Shown: positions 25,525 through 35,000 of the stretch, in pieces
How positions within the stretch are numbered: position 1 is the stretch's first letter
Layout: every line of letters begins with the position of its first letter
Assembly (NCBI GenBank): GCA_963204915.1
Contig: CAUJHS010000113.1
Location: 1-64,000, forward strand
DNA from: Planctomycetota bacterium
GTDB lineage: Bacteria > Planctomycetota > Planctomycetia > Pirellulales > Pirellulaceae
DNA: 64,000 bases
Direction of reading: 5' to 3'
The notes under the pieces: generated by a model
Database searches by the model: none
The model's input: only the letters and a program-made list of their open reading frames with translations
Told to the model about the DNA's origin: nothing
Position numbers and translations under genes: made by a program

Positions 25525-27942
25525 CTAGTGATTAAGCAAAAATTCTTTGGAATTGAACAATGCCCAGATGAGGTCGCCCATTCCTTCGGCCACAGAGCTT
25601 GCCGAGTTGACGTGCGCGCTGGCGCGGGTCGCTTCTTCGTCCGTCGGAGGGCGACTCACGGTGCGCAGGTATGCCGCACGAACGAGTGAGGCGACCTCGA
25701 CAGGCGGCGTCGCGACTTCGGTGGCCCCGATTTCCGCCAGCCATGGGCTCTCCTCCAGTCGCATTGAAACAAGCGGGTCATTCTGCATGAAAATCGACTG
25801 CAATAAACTGGGGGCGTTCGTACGCTCGCAGTCGCAATTGGTCGCGCGTGTCGGTTTGCCAAACACGTGCATCGTGTAGGTTCCCGCCATGCGCATGGAT
25901 AAGTGCCCAATCGCCCGTGTCGTCAGGTCGAGGCGAACATGTTCTTCGTTGCCTTCGGCGGCTGTGGCCTGTTTTAACGCGTCGTAAAGCACTTCCGCCG
26001 GGAGCCGCCGCGGGATAAAGCGGCTGTAATTGCGACGGTCTTGAGCATTCGTTTCGTTGGGTCGCCAACTGCGCTGGTAGGCGTCGCTTGTGGCGATCTC
26101 GCGATGAAGCCATTTCAGATCGTACTTGTGCTTAATGAAACCGCGAACGAGGTAGTCAAGCAGCGGTTCATTCGACGCCGGATTCGCCAGGTTGAGGTCA
26201 TCGGTCGGTTCGATCAATCCGCGGTGAAAATAGCCGGCCCACACGCGGTTGACCAACACACGGGCGAAGTACGGGTTGTCGGCTTGCCGTAGCCAGTCCA
26301 TCAGCGGTTTGCGCGGGTCCAATTGCTGCGAACGTTCTTCGATCGTACTTGCGTCGGTCGTGTCGCCGGGAAGGTCGTGTTGCAGCACACGTTTTAACGG
26401 AGTCGCGCGCGGCGTCACAAACAACTCCCGCCAAGGAATCGTCCGGCCGTCTTCGGCCATCGCCATCATCTCCATCGACATACCGCCGCTGTTCATCTTC
26501 GCCCCCGACGCATTGACCAGTTGCTGAAAAGCGTTTTGCGCATCGCTACGTACGCCATACTGCACGCCTGAAAACAGGTTGCAGAATTCGCGAAAGTCGT
26601 TTTGCGTCCAGCGATCGAAAGGATGTTTGTGACATTCGGCGCATTGCAAGCGAATTCCCAAAAAGCTGTGGGCGAACGCCAATGCTTTCTCTTGGGGTTT
26701 CGCCACGGTCTGACGCGTCCAGTAATGCGGCATGGTTCGCCGCTGAGAAAAGTCGGCGGGGTTTTGATCGCGATAATATGAAGACATCTCACGCGCGTAT
26801 TCTTCGTACGATTGCCCCGGCTCGCGCCCCGTGGCGAGAATGATTCGCGCGGCTAAATCATCGTACGGCGTGTTCTCGCGCAGTCGGGCGTACATCCACA
26901 TGTACCATTGCACGGCCGTTTGTTGACCGCCGTCCTGCCGCATGGGGTTACAGCCCGTATAGTCGCAAAACCGATTGGCCCACCAGGCCGCGTAGGTCGG
27001 TCGATCCAAAAGTTCATCAATTTTCCGTTCTCGTTTGTCGGTAGAAACATCCTTCAGAAACGCTTCGACTTCCGCCGATACGGGAAGGGTTCCCGTGATA
27101 TCGAGTGACGCGCGGCGAAGAAATTCCGCGTCGGTGCAAAGTTCGGATGGCGCAACGCCAAGAGTTCGTAATTTGGCGACGATGAATTCATCAACCCGCG
27201 TTCGAGACGTCGCCAGCGGATAACGCACGCCGGATTTGTCCGTCACGGGAATAAGAACGGGAATCGCCAGCACGCCGTTGTCGTAAAAGACGATGATGTG
27301 GGAATCGCCTCGCCCCACGGCCGTCACATGTCCCTCGGGCGAGACCTCGGCCAGAGCGTCGTCATTCGTTTGAAATCGACAGAGGCATGTGACATCTTCG
27401 GCCGTCCCGTCCTCCCACCGTGCGATGATTCGCAGGGCCTGATGTTCGCCCGGCGCGGCGAACGTCAATTCCGGCGGGTCGGCTTCCAAATGAAGCAGCG
27501 GCTGTTCTTGCGAAGTGCGCCTCGCGCCCGCCTCAATCCACCGCACGAGCAGCCGATACTCCCACCCATCCTTGGAAAAACGCTCGCCGCCTTCATGGTC
27601 CATGGCGAGCGTTGGCTTTTGAAGAATCAGGCTTTCTGCCGGCTGCGCGAGATTCACCCGAGTCGCGCCAACACTGGGGGAGTCGGCCATCAGTGCTTGG
27701 TGGTCCGCAGCGAAATCGTATCCAAACAGCGAGAGCTGAAATCCTCCTTGTCCTTGAAACGACCCATGGCACGCACGGCCGTTGCACCCGAGTCGCGACA
27801 AGAGCGGCGAGACATGGCGCTGGAAGTCGGGGATTTCTTGCGCATTCGCCTGCGCGAACCGGTCGCGCGCCGGCGGTGTGATTTCCGCCGCATTCGTGGT
27901 CGACAGGAGGGCGAAGCTCGCCAGCAACAGACCCAATCGCAT
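25525..27942 (-). CDS. Secreted DUF1549/DUF1553 protein with Ig-like and heme-like motifs
   Basis: An 805-residue planctomycete protein with a signal peptide (MRLGLLLASFALLSTTNAAE). Near the start HVSPLLSRLGCNGRACHGSF has the CNGxACHG pattern common in this group, a C-x4-CH heme-like site. Residues 170-250 form an Ig-like (BIG2-type) domain (RIIARWEDGTAEDVTCLCRF, EVSPEGHVTAVGRGDSHIIV). DUF1549 follows (VDEFIVAKLRTLGV, AEFLRRASLDITGTLP), then LQCAECHKHPFDRWTQNDF with a CxxCH motif, and DUF1553 at the end (PYFARVLVNRVWAGYFHRGL, RRLPAEVLYDALKQAT). The biochemical role is unknown; a secreted redox or polymer-degradation complex is suspected because it is nearly always beside DUF1501. Here that partner, 23 bases downstream, is broken. 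The family call is very secure. Confidence 0.9.
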   Translation of the reverse strand: MRLGLLLASFALLSTTNAAEITPPARDRFAQANAQEIPDFQRHVSPLLSRLGCNGRACHGSFQGQGGFQLSLFGYDFAADHQALMADSPSVGATRVNLAQPAESLILQKPTLAMDHEGGERFSKDGWEYRLLVRWIEAGARRTSQEQPLLHLEADPPELTFAAPGEHQALRIIARWEDGTAEDVTCLCRFQTNDDALAEVSPEGHVTAVGRGDSHIIVFYDNGVLAIPVLIPVTDKSGVRYPLATSRTRVDEFIVAKLRTLGVAPSELCTDAEFLRRASLDITGTLPVSAEVEAFLKDVSTDKRERKIDELLDRPTYAAWWANRFCDYTGCNPMRQDGGQQTAVQWYMWMYARLRENTPYDDLAARIILATGREPGQSYEEYAREMSSYYRDQNPADFSQRRTMPHYWTRQTVAKPQEKALAFAHSFLGIRLQCAECHKHPFDRWTQNDFREFCNLFSGVQYGVRSDAQNAFQQLVNASGAKMNSGGMSMEMMAMAEDGRTIPWRELFVTPRATPLKRVLQHDLPGDTTDASTIEERSQQLDPRKPLMDWLRQADNPYFARVLVNRVWAGYFHRGLIEPTDDLNLANPASNEPLLDYLVRGFIKHKYDLKWLHREIATSDAYQRSWRPNETNAQDRRNYSRFIPRRLPAEVLYDALKQATAAEGNEEHVRLDLTTRAIGHLSMRMAGTYTMHVFGKPTRATNCDCERTNAPSLLQSIFMQNDPLVSMRLEESPWLAEIGATEVATPPVEVASLVRAAYLRTVSRPPTDEEATRASAHVNSASSVAEGMGDLIWALFNSKEFLLNH

Positions 27943-27977
27943 ACCAAGTCTCCGGCAACAAAAATGCGACGAACGGG

Positions 27978-28757
27978 CTAATCAACCTTCTTCAACCACT
28001 CTTGCACGAAGTCGAGTGCTTCGCCGCGGTTGTGGAAGGCTTCGACCTCGATACGATCGCCCGGCTTTAATACAAGCAGCACATCGAGCCATTTGCCGGC
28101 AATCCCGTTCACCTTAAGAATCTTGCCTTTGCTGTTGGCGGGGTTCTTTGCCTTGTTTTGCGGCCACACGTTTTTCACCGACTCCGCTTCGAACAACAGC
28201 ACGCCGTTTTCCACGTCGGTTTTGACCACTTTGCCCACGAAAATTCCACGAAAACCTTCCAGGCCCTCGGGAAACTTGCGTTTGTCGGCATCAGCGCCCG
28301 CGGGTTGATCCTTCGCGGTTTCCGCCTGTAGTTCAGAAACGGGTTCGACTTTCTTGAACACCTCGCCTAGGAATTGCAATTGATCGCCGCGAACATGCTT
28401 CGCCTCGAGCAAAACGGTGTCGCCAGGTTTGACCACCAGTAACACATCTAAAAACCGACCAAAAAATCGTTCGACCGGGACGGTACGTCCGACAAGGTCT
28501 TGTGGTTTTTCCGCCTTGTTGTTTTTCCAAACGCGGGGAACTTGCTGAACCTTAAGGACCAGGCTGGCGCCGTCTGTGTTCTTCGAAACGACAGTGCCCA
28601 CAATCTCTCCGCTGAAACCGTGAACGCTTACAGGAACTTTCAGCTCGGCGGCGGCTGGTGCGGCCTTGGCTGATTCTGCCCGAGTTTGTGCATCGTCCGC
28701 CGTTGCTGGCGCCGCCAGTGCAGCGGCCAACGTTAAAGTGGTAAAGTAACGATTCAT
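27978..28757 (-). CDS. Secreted protein with two tandem copies of an unknown beta-rich domain
   Basis: A 259-residue protein. ATG 28757 is chosen because GGAGAG precedes it by seven bases and it opens a signal peptide (MNRYFTTLTLAAALAAPATA). Two copies of a roughly 90-residue unit follow. Unit 1 has GFSGEIVGTVVSKNTDGASL, VPRVWKNNKAEKP and FLDVLLVVKPGDTVLLEAKH. Unit 2 has GFRGIFVGKVVKTDVENGVL, VKNVWPQNKAKNP and WLDVLLVLKPGDRIEVEAFH. Each ends with a short helix (FKKV, WLKKV). The alternation suggests a small beta barrel with one conserved tryptophan loop. I do not recognise a named family. It lies 168 bases downstream of the M56 peptidase stop codon, on the same strand and in the same frame, so it may be regulated by the BlaI system. 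Confidence 0.7.
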   Translation of the reverse strand: MNRYFTTLTLAAALAAPATADDAQTRAESAKAAPAAAELKVPVSVHGFSGEIVGTVVSKNTDGASLVLKVQQVPRVWKNNKAEKPQDLVGRTVPVERFFGRFLDVLLVVKPGDTVLLEAKHVRGDQLQFLGEVFKKVEPVSELQAETAKDQPAGADADKRKFPEGLEGFRGIFVGKVVKTDVENGVLLFEAESVKNVWPQNKAKNPANSKGKILKVNGIAGKWLDVLLVLKPGDRIEVEAFHNRGEALDFVQEWLKKVD

Positions 28758-28925
28758 GTCAGACTCTCCAGGCTGCGAAGGATACGAAAAATCACTTTGA
28801 ATACGGGGCGCGACGGCCACGAGCACCGCCAGAAATCCCGTTGCGCCCACCCGCAACAGACAACGTCGCGCGAAGGTGGCCCTCATGTGAAACAGCCGGC
28901 CGGTAAGCAGCGACTCGACGCGTTG

Positions 28926-29903
28926 CTACAAAGCGGAATGGCCGGCAAAAAGATAAACGGTGGCCACGTGGGGTTGCCCATCGCCTTGCGTATGTATCCA
29001 TTCGGCCAGGGCGGCGAGGCAACGGGCCAGTCCCAGACCATCGCCAAGCGTACGATAAGCAATGGCGTCGGCCAGGTGTTCGGCGTCGCGACGCATATTG
29101 CGGCGAACCAGGCGCAACAGCGGTTGAAACCAAAAAGCGTGAACGCTGAGATGGGCAAGCAAGGCCCACAGAGGATCGCAGCGCCTGTGGTGCGCCAGTT
29201 CGTGCGCCAGCATCCCTTCGATTTGCTTGGCGTCAAGTCGTTCGACGAGCGTCATGGCGGGCAAGATCACGCACGGCCGGAAAACGCCGGTCGCAAAGGG
29301 AAGCGTCACCTCCTGCGAGACATACAGGCTCGTCCATCGTGGCAGTCCAAGTTGCACGTTCAAACGCCGAAACACGCGGCAGACCGCCTTATTCGGACAA
29401 GGTTTCGCTCGGCGAACCAATTTGTGTATTTCCATCATCGCCGAAGCGGCGCGGACAAGCCCGATCAACAGTCCCACGACAAAACAGCCGACAAGTCCGA
29501 CGTTCATCACGCGGAACGTCGTGGTTGCCACGCGCCCGTTTGCATATGAGAAGAATTGCGGCGATTCGGACGTTTCGGAGGCAATCTGAGCGTCAAATAA
29601 ACTTGTGTTCGAAAAACTTAAGGGCCCCTGCGCATCAAGCAACAGGTCGGAGTTCGTCGAAAGGGACGTCGTCATGAAGCTTGTCGGCGGCGAGAGAACA
29701 ATTCCCCAGGCTGTCTCCGGCCAGATGTATTGGGCAACGCTCGACACGAGCGCGCCCAAGAGCGCCATTTTCCAGGCGATATCGCGCAACTCGCATCGCG
29801 ATACGCCCACAACCCAGGCGAACAGGAGCGCTACCGTGGCAAGGATTGTCGAATGAATCCAGAATGTTGCGAGCCAGCCGCCGCTGACGATGATACTATT
29901 CAT
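28926..29903 (-). CDS. M56 (BlaR1/MecR1-like) membrane metallopeptidase, C terminus cut by TAG
   Basis: A 325-residue membrane protein. Hydrophobic segments lie at about 10-32, 42-60 and 133-152; HELAHHR at 234-238 is the HExxH zinc site and RRDAEHLADAIAYR provides the third ligand region, as in M56 peptidases that cleave BlaI-type repressors. The frame stops at TAG 28926-28928 after LFAGHSAL. The same frame then continues QRVESLLTGRLFHMRATFAR and VGATGFLAVLVAVAPRI, the usual RVExLL segment and final membrane helix of the family, before reaching the next gene. So the gene lacks its last transmembrane segment because of a single stop codon. Its ATG overlaps the stop of the BlaI gene (ATGA at 29900-29903), a classical translationally coupled sensor/repressor pair. 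No beta-lactam binding domain is present. Confidence 0.8.
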   Translation of the reverse strand: MNSIIVSGGWLATFWIHSTILATVALLFAWVVGVSRCELRDIAWKMALLGALVSSVAQYIWPETAWGIVLSPPTSFMTTSLSTNSDLLLDAQGPLSFSNTSLFDAQIASETSESPQFFSYANGRVATTTFRVMNVGLVGCFVVGLLIGLVRAASAMMEIHKLVRRAKPCPNKAVCRVFRRLNVQLGLPRWTSLYVSQEVTLPFATGVFRPCVILPAMTLVERLDAKQIEGMLAHELAHHRRCDPLWALLAHLSVHAFWFQPLLRLVRRNMRRDAEHLADAIAYRTLGDGLGLARCLAALAEWIHTQGDGQPHVATVYLFAGHSAL

Positions 29904-30310
29904 GACGACTTCTTCCTTCTTGTGGATTTTGAGGAAGAGCCTTCAGCGGAGATATGCTCGTCAATCATATGCTTAATGCGCGCGAGTTCATCGCCTTGCA
30001 TCTCATGGCTTTCCAGCAGATGGCTCACCAACTCGGACGGCCGCCCCGCAAAGACGTTCTCCACCAGGTCGTTCAAGACCGAGTACCCCACCTGATTCGC
30101 AGCGACGACCGGTTCGTAGATGAACGTCCGCCCTTCAACCACGTGACGCACGACGCCTTTGCCTTCCATGCGCTTGAGAATAGTCGCTAGTGTGGAATAG
30201 GCGAGCGGCCGATCCGCATCTAGAGAGGCTTGAACCTCCGCCACGGTGGCGCGGCGCAGGCGCCACAGCACCCGCATGACCGCCAACTGTAAACCGCTCA
30301 ATCGTTGCAT
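29900..30310 (-). CDS. BlaI/MecI/CopY-family transcriptional repressor
   Basis: A 136-residue DNA-binding protein. The start at 30310 (MQRLSGLQLAVMRVLWRLRR) matches the normal N terminus of the family; the frame reaches 30385 without further similarity. The winged-helix domain covers residues 1-75: ATVAEVQASLDADRPLAYST is the recognition region and LATILKRMEGKGVVRHVVEG the wing. The C-terminal part (LVENVFAGRPSELVSHLLES) forms the dimer helices. Cleavage of such repressors by the partner M56 protease releases DNA. The stop overlaps the M56 start, so the two are translationally coupled. A TACA-AA-TGTA operator-like dyad lies 58 bases upstream of the start codon. Targets in planctomycetes are generally not beta-lactamases and are unknown here. 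Confidence 0.9.
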   Translation of the reverse strand: MQRLSGLQLAVMRVLWRLRRATVAEVQASLDADRPLAYSTLATILKRMEGKGVVRHVVEGRTFIYEPVVAANQVGYSVLNDLVENVFAGRPSELVSHLLESHEMQGDELARIKHMIDEHISAEGSSSKSTRRKKSS

Positions 30311-30367
30311 AGCGACTCGGTGAATTCTCGCGACTTTATAAGTTAGCAAATACGACGGATGTAATAC

Positions 30368-30377
30368 TACAAATGTA
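30368..30377. promoter_or_regulatory. BlaI-type operator dyad
   Basis: TACAAATGTA with flanks AC and AG, that is ACTACA-AA-TGTAAG, closely matches the ACTACA-N2-TGTAGT-like sites bound by BlaI/MecI repressors. It lies 58-67 bases upstream of the repressor start codon, where it could block the promoter of the repressor, peptidase and duplicated-domain genes. A further TGTA half-site occurs at 30360-30363. Binding is inferred from the consensus only. Confidence 0.55.
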
Positions 30378-30884
30378 AGACACAAGCGTCAAGCAGATTC
30401 TCATGCCAGGCGCGCCTGGCTTTCTGATTCGCGAATCGCTTCAACCCGAACGCTGGCAGGACGTACGGCATGTTGCAGGTGCGAAATGACCTGCGGGCAT
30501 GCTGGCGGGGCATCGAAACAGTTCGTGGCGGCGCTCGATCGCCAAACACACTCTGTGCGAAAACGATCGCTACTGCGTGGCTGATTCTTGCGAAGACAAC
30601 AGCCCGCCACTAGCGGCAGCTATGTCCAGGGCATTCCCGGCGCTAAGCCGCGCTGTACGTTTCCGTTGTACGCTCGCAAAGGTGATGGAGCCGTTGGGTC
30701 TGCCAACTACCAACGCGTCAGACGTTGTGCTGAGGGTCCGATCAACTCAATGCCGTCAGAATCTGCGAGATCGTAAGCTCCGCGGGACCCCACGCCGCGC
30801 CGTTCACGCTGGGGCCAAAGCGAATCCAAACTCCCACGGTGAACTCGCTCGCAAAGGTGGTCAGGCGAATTCGAGCACCGGCCG
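30378..30884. other. Intergenic region without a supported gene
   Basis: About 500 bases between the BlaI-type operator and the end of the YebC gene. Short open frames on both strands show no recognisable domains or start signals. A minus-strand stretch near 30745-30885 (TTFASEFTVGVWIRFGPSVN) looks somewhat protein-like but has no start and no family. Confidence 0.5.
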
Positions 30885-31607
30885 TTACGTAGGTAACGCG
30901 ACGTTGTGATAAACTTCCTGCACGTCGTCGCAATCGTTCAACATGTTGAGAAGTTTTTCGAACATGGGCCGGTCTTCCTCACTGATCGTCTTGGTGGACT
31001 GCGCAAGGAACGCGATTTCTTGGACATCCAGTTTGATGTCGGGAAACGCCTCCAACAACGCCGTTTTCGCTTTGTAGAACTCGTCGGCGGGAGCGAACAC
31101 CGTAACGTTCCCTTCTTTGCATTCGATTTCGTCAACATTCACGTCGGCGCCCAACAGGGCCTCCAGCACCTGCTCTTCGTTGTTTCCCTTGAACGACAAA
31201 ACTGTCAGGTGGTCAAACCAATGGGTGACGGAGCCCGCCGTTCCCAGTTTTGAACCGGTCTTCGTGAAACAGTTGCGAACCTCGGTAATCGTTCGATTGT
31301 TGTTATCCGTCAAACATTCGACGATCACCGCAGAGTTGCCGGGACCGAAGCCCTCGTAACGGGCGGGCACAAAATCTTCGCCGCCAACACCCTTGGCCTT
31401 CTCGATCGCTTTTTCAATCACGTGCGCCGGGACCTGGTCACGTTTGGCTTTCTCGATCAACGTTCGCAAGGCTGGATTCGCGTCGGGGTCCGCGACCCCG
31501 TTCTTGGCGACGGCGTACAACTGCTTGCCATACTTGGCGTACAGCTTTGTTTTCTGGCCTGCGGTTTTGAAAATCGCAGCCTTGCGGTTTTCGAAGCTTC
31601 TTCCCAT
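30885..31607 (-). CDS. YebC/PmpR family protein (ribosome-associated or transcriptional regulator)
   Basis: A 240-residue cytoplasmic protein of normal family length. It starts MGRSFENRKAAIFKTAGQKT (most members begin MAGHSKW, so this is the variant subgroup) and contains NPALRTLIEKAKRDQVPAHV, then EKAKGVGGEDFVPARYEGFG and PGNSAVIVECLTDNNNRTIT, the hallmark segments of YebC. The C-terminal domain ends LLNMLNDCDDVQEVYHNVAL, also diagnostic. Family members were described as DNA-binding regulators (PmpR) and, more recently, as factors that relieve ribosome stalling on proline-rich sequences. It is transcribed alone here. Confidence 0.93.
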   Translation of the reverse strand: MGRSFENRKAAIFKTAGQKTKLYAKYGKQLYAVAKNGVADPDANPALRTLIEKAKRDQVPAHVIEKAIEKAKGVGGEDFVPARYEGFGPGNSAVIVECLTDNNNRTITEVRNCFTKTGSKLGTAGSVTHWFDHLTVLSFKGNNEEQVLEALLGADVNVDEIECKEGNVTVFAPADEFYKAKTALLEAFPDIKLDVQEIAFLAQSTKTISEEDRPMFEKLLNMLNDCDDVQEVYHNVALPT

Positions 31608-32064
31608 CGGATTTCCTTTGAAGTTTTATTGGCGCATGTTCTATGTCGTCGGGATTGCGCCTTTCCAGAATAGTGCAGCGTCACGAATGGCAAAAGGCGG
31701 ATGTCCAACGGAGCGATTACAGAAGTTCCCGCCCGATATATGGCGCGATGATGAGCGATACCGTACATCCCCTGCCGACCGTCATTTCAAAGCACCCGCC
31801 CGGCCGCGGTTAGGGCGTTGATCCAATTGCTCGTACCTCAATCAGGTTTCAACGGCATTGAATCGCTGACCTGCCGGAAACTTCGTACTTGCTGACCCAC
31901 GGCGGTCTGTCCCTGAATCAAATTTTCTCACACGCTTAATGCCAATGTACTCCCGCCCGTCAGTAGCATCTGTTAACCCTGCGTCTTACACTAAGCGTTG
32001 CTGGCGGCGCGATATTCTCGCGCGATCACATCGTCTGCGATGCCCTCATTTCCGAGGTGGCGCG
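31608..32064. other. Divergent intergenic region, YebC versus CHAT gene
   Basis: About 450 bases between oppositely directed genes, so it should hold both promoters. An upstream extension of the CHAT reading frame to 31939 exists but encodes a sequence unlike a protein start. No operator or RNA element was recognised. Confidence 0.4.
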
Positions 32065-35000
32065 ATGCCAAACTTCCCTAGAACAGCGCTGGCGCCATAC
32101 GTGGCTGCGTTTTGGGTGGCTGCGTTTGGCTGGGACCAAGTCCGCCGAGCCGAAGCGCAAGAGGCGCTTTCGCCGCAAACCGTTGTCGTCACGACAGACC
32201 AGGCGCCGCTGCAAGACGGCCCGAAACTGTTGGCCCGAGTAAGGCAAGGCGCGCGACTGAACGTGGTGGAGACGAACGGCGAGTGGCTCAAGATCGCGAT
32301 TCCCAATCAGTCGCGCTACGGTTGGATCCACCGTAAGTTTGTCCAAACGAAGGTAAGTAATAAGGCGGCGCCCTTGACTCAGACGGACAAAGAGCGGCTT
32401 GCCGCGGAGGCGAAGGCCCTACGCGCGCAAGCGAATCAGCTTTGGGAGGAGGGAGAGAAACAGGCCGTAATCGCCCTCAATCAAAAGGCCGTCGCCCTGT
32501 ACGAGCAATCGCTCGGCCCCGACAATCCAGACACTGCGGAAGCCCTTCAAGCGCTAGGGATCGCACTCCAGCACGTAGGGCGCCACGCGGAAGCCCGTTC
32601 CGCTCACGAGCAGGCGTTGGCGATTCGTAAGCGAGTGCTAGGAGCACAGCATGCCGACACAGCCGATTCGCTCCTCTATCTTGGCGATACGCTCTTGTCG
32701 CTGCACAAACCCGCGGAGGCCGAACCGCATGTGAAAGATGGTCTGGCAGTGGTGCGTCGAGTGCACGGGGAAAAACATGCCACAACCGCCGCGGCCCTGG
32801 CGCAAATGGCGAGTCTCTGTTTCGCACTGGGCGACTATCCCAATGCGCGGCGTTTTCAAGAGCAGGCGTTCAAGATACGCGAAGAAGTGTCGGGAAAGAA
32901 ACACGAAGAGACGGCCAACGCGCAAATGTGGCTTGGCGCGATGTTGTGGCGCATGGGCGATTACGACGAGGCCCGGCGCCATCTTGAGCAAGCCGTGGCG
33001 GTATTTCAGGAGCAGAAAGGCGGACGCGCGGCTACCGCCCGGGCGCTCAATTTTCTTGGCGGTGTTCTCCAGTCGTTGGGCGATTTTCCTGGAGCGCGAA
33101 ATTGCCATGAGCAAGCCTTAACCATTCGCCGCACGTCGGAGGAGAAGAATGAACGCGATGTCGCCGAGTCGCTACATAATTTGGGTTGTGTGTTGATGGA
33201 TCTGGGCGACTATGCCGCGGCGCGGCCTCACTTAGAGGAATCGCTGCCGACTTTCCAAGACCCCGAGCAGACTGATCCTCGCGAAACCGTTGCTGCGCTT
33301 AACAATTTGGGTTTGCTCTATTCCCGTTTGGGCGACTACGCTCAAGCGCGGCGCACCTACGAACAGGCTCTGGAGATTGCGAAAAAAACCTACCCCAAGA
33401 ACCACCCAGAACTCGCCAGCCACCTGAATAATCTCGCCGTGTTGCTGTGTACGATACACGACTACCGCGCCGCCCGGCCGTACCTGGAAGAGGCCCTGGC
33501 GATTCGCAAGACGATGTTGGGAGAAAAGAATCCGGAGACGGCGTTATCGTTGCACAACCTGGCTGCCCTGCTCGACGGCCTGGGCGACTTCGCGGCGGCG
33601 CGGCGCTATTACGAACAGGCGCTCGCAATCCGAAAACAAATGCTGGGCGAAACGCATCCTGACACTGCCCGATCGCTGAACGATCTTGGCGTGTTGCTCT
33701 CGCAAAGAATGGGCGAGCATGCCGTGGCGCAGAGTCGCCAAGAACAAGCGTTGGCGATCTACCAGGCCCTAGGAATGGAATCGAACGCCGAGGCGGAACT
33801 GACCCTGTCGAGTCTCGCCGTCACCCTCGCCGCCCAGGATGAATGGGGCTTGGCCGCGGAACGCTTTGATGAGGCGCGCCGACTCGCCCGGCGGCAGACG
33901 GCGCGGCTCTTACCGACCCTCTCGGAGCCGGAGCAGTTGCAGTACCTGCAACTCAGCTTCTTCCGCTTCGAGCAAGCGTTGTCACTAGGCTGGCAGCGCC
34001 GCAGCGAGTTGCAAGCCCGTGAGCGTTCGGCCGAGTGGCTGCTTAATGGCAAAGCGCTCGCGCACGAAGCGCTCGCGCACCGCAGTCGCCTTGCCAAACC
34101 CGAATCCGCCGCCGTGCTGGCCCAATTGCGCCGCACGCGCAGTGACTTGGCGCGTTTGAGCGTCCAAGCTCCCTCCGCCAACGAAGCACCCGCACACCGT
34201 CGCAAACTCGACGCGCTGCGAGCGCAGGAAGACCGCTTGATCCGCAAGGTCGGCGCGATAACGCTCGGCGCGGGCGACGCCGATCCTTGGATGACGCTGC
34301 CCGCGGTGCGCGACGCGCTCGACCGCGACGCCGTGCTCATCAATATTGCGCGGTTCGGCATGTTTGATTTTCCCTCCGGCGCCAAGCCGTACCGCTGGGG
34401 CGCCGCGCGCTACGTCGCCTGGATTATCCGACCGACGGCGAAAGGCGATATCGCGGTGGTCGACTTGGGCGAGGCCGAAGCGCTAGACGGCGCCGTGCGC
34501 GAGGTTCGTCAGGCGATCCAATCGGCGCCGAGCCTGATCCCGGCGCAGGGCGAAGAGGCGGCGGAGCAATCACTGCGTCGCTCGCTGGAAAAACTGGCCG
34601 CATTGACCCTCATCCCCCTGGCGCCGCACCTCGGCGACGCGCCGCGACTCGTCCTCAGCCCCGACGGTCAGTTATGGCTCGCGCCTTGGGCGGCCTTGCC
34701 TTTGGGGGATGGCCGGTATGCAATCGAACAATACGAGATCAGCTACTTGATCAGCGGTCGCGAACTCGCCGCGCCGCAACGTTCGCCTGTCGACCGGCAA
34801 CCGCCGCTCGTAATCGCCGATCCGGATTTCGACGCGTCGCATACAGACGTAACGAAGAGCAATGAGCCAACCTCGGCGCGCACGACTCCGCAGGACGCGT
34901 TTCGCAGCACGCGAACCGACGAAGGATTGCCGCGCTTCGCCCGCTTGCCAGGAACGGCGCTAGAGGCCGAAGCAATTCAACCCAGCCTGAAGCAATACGC

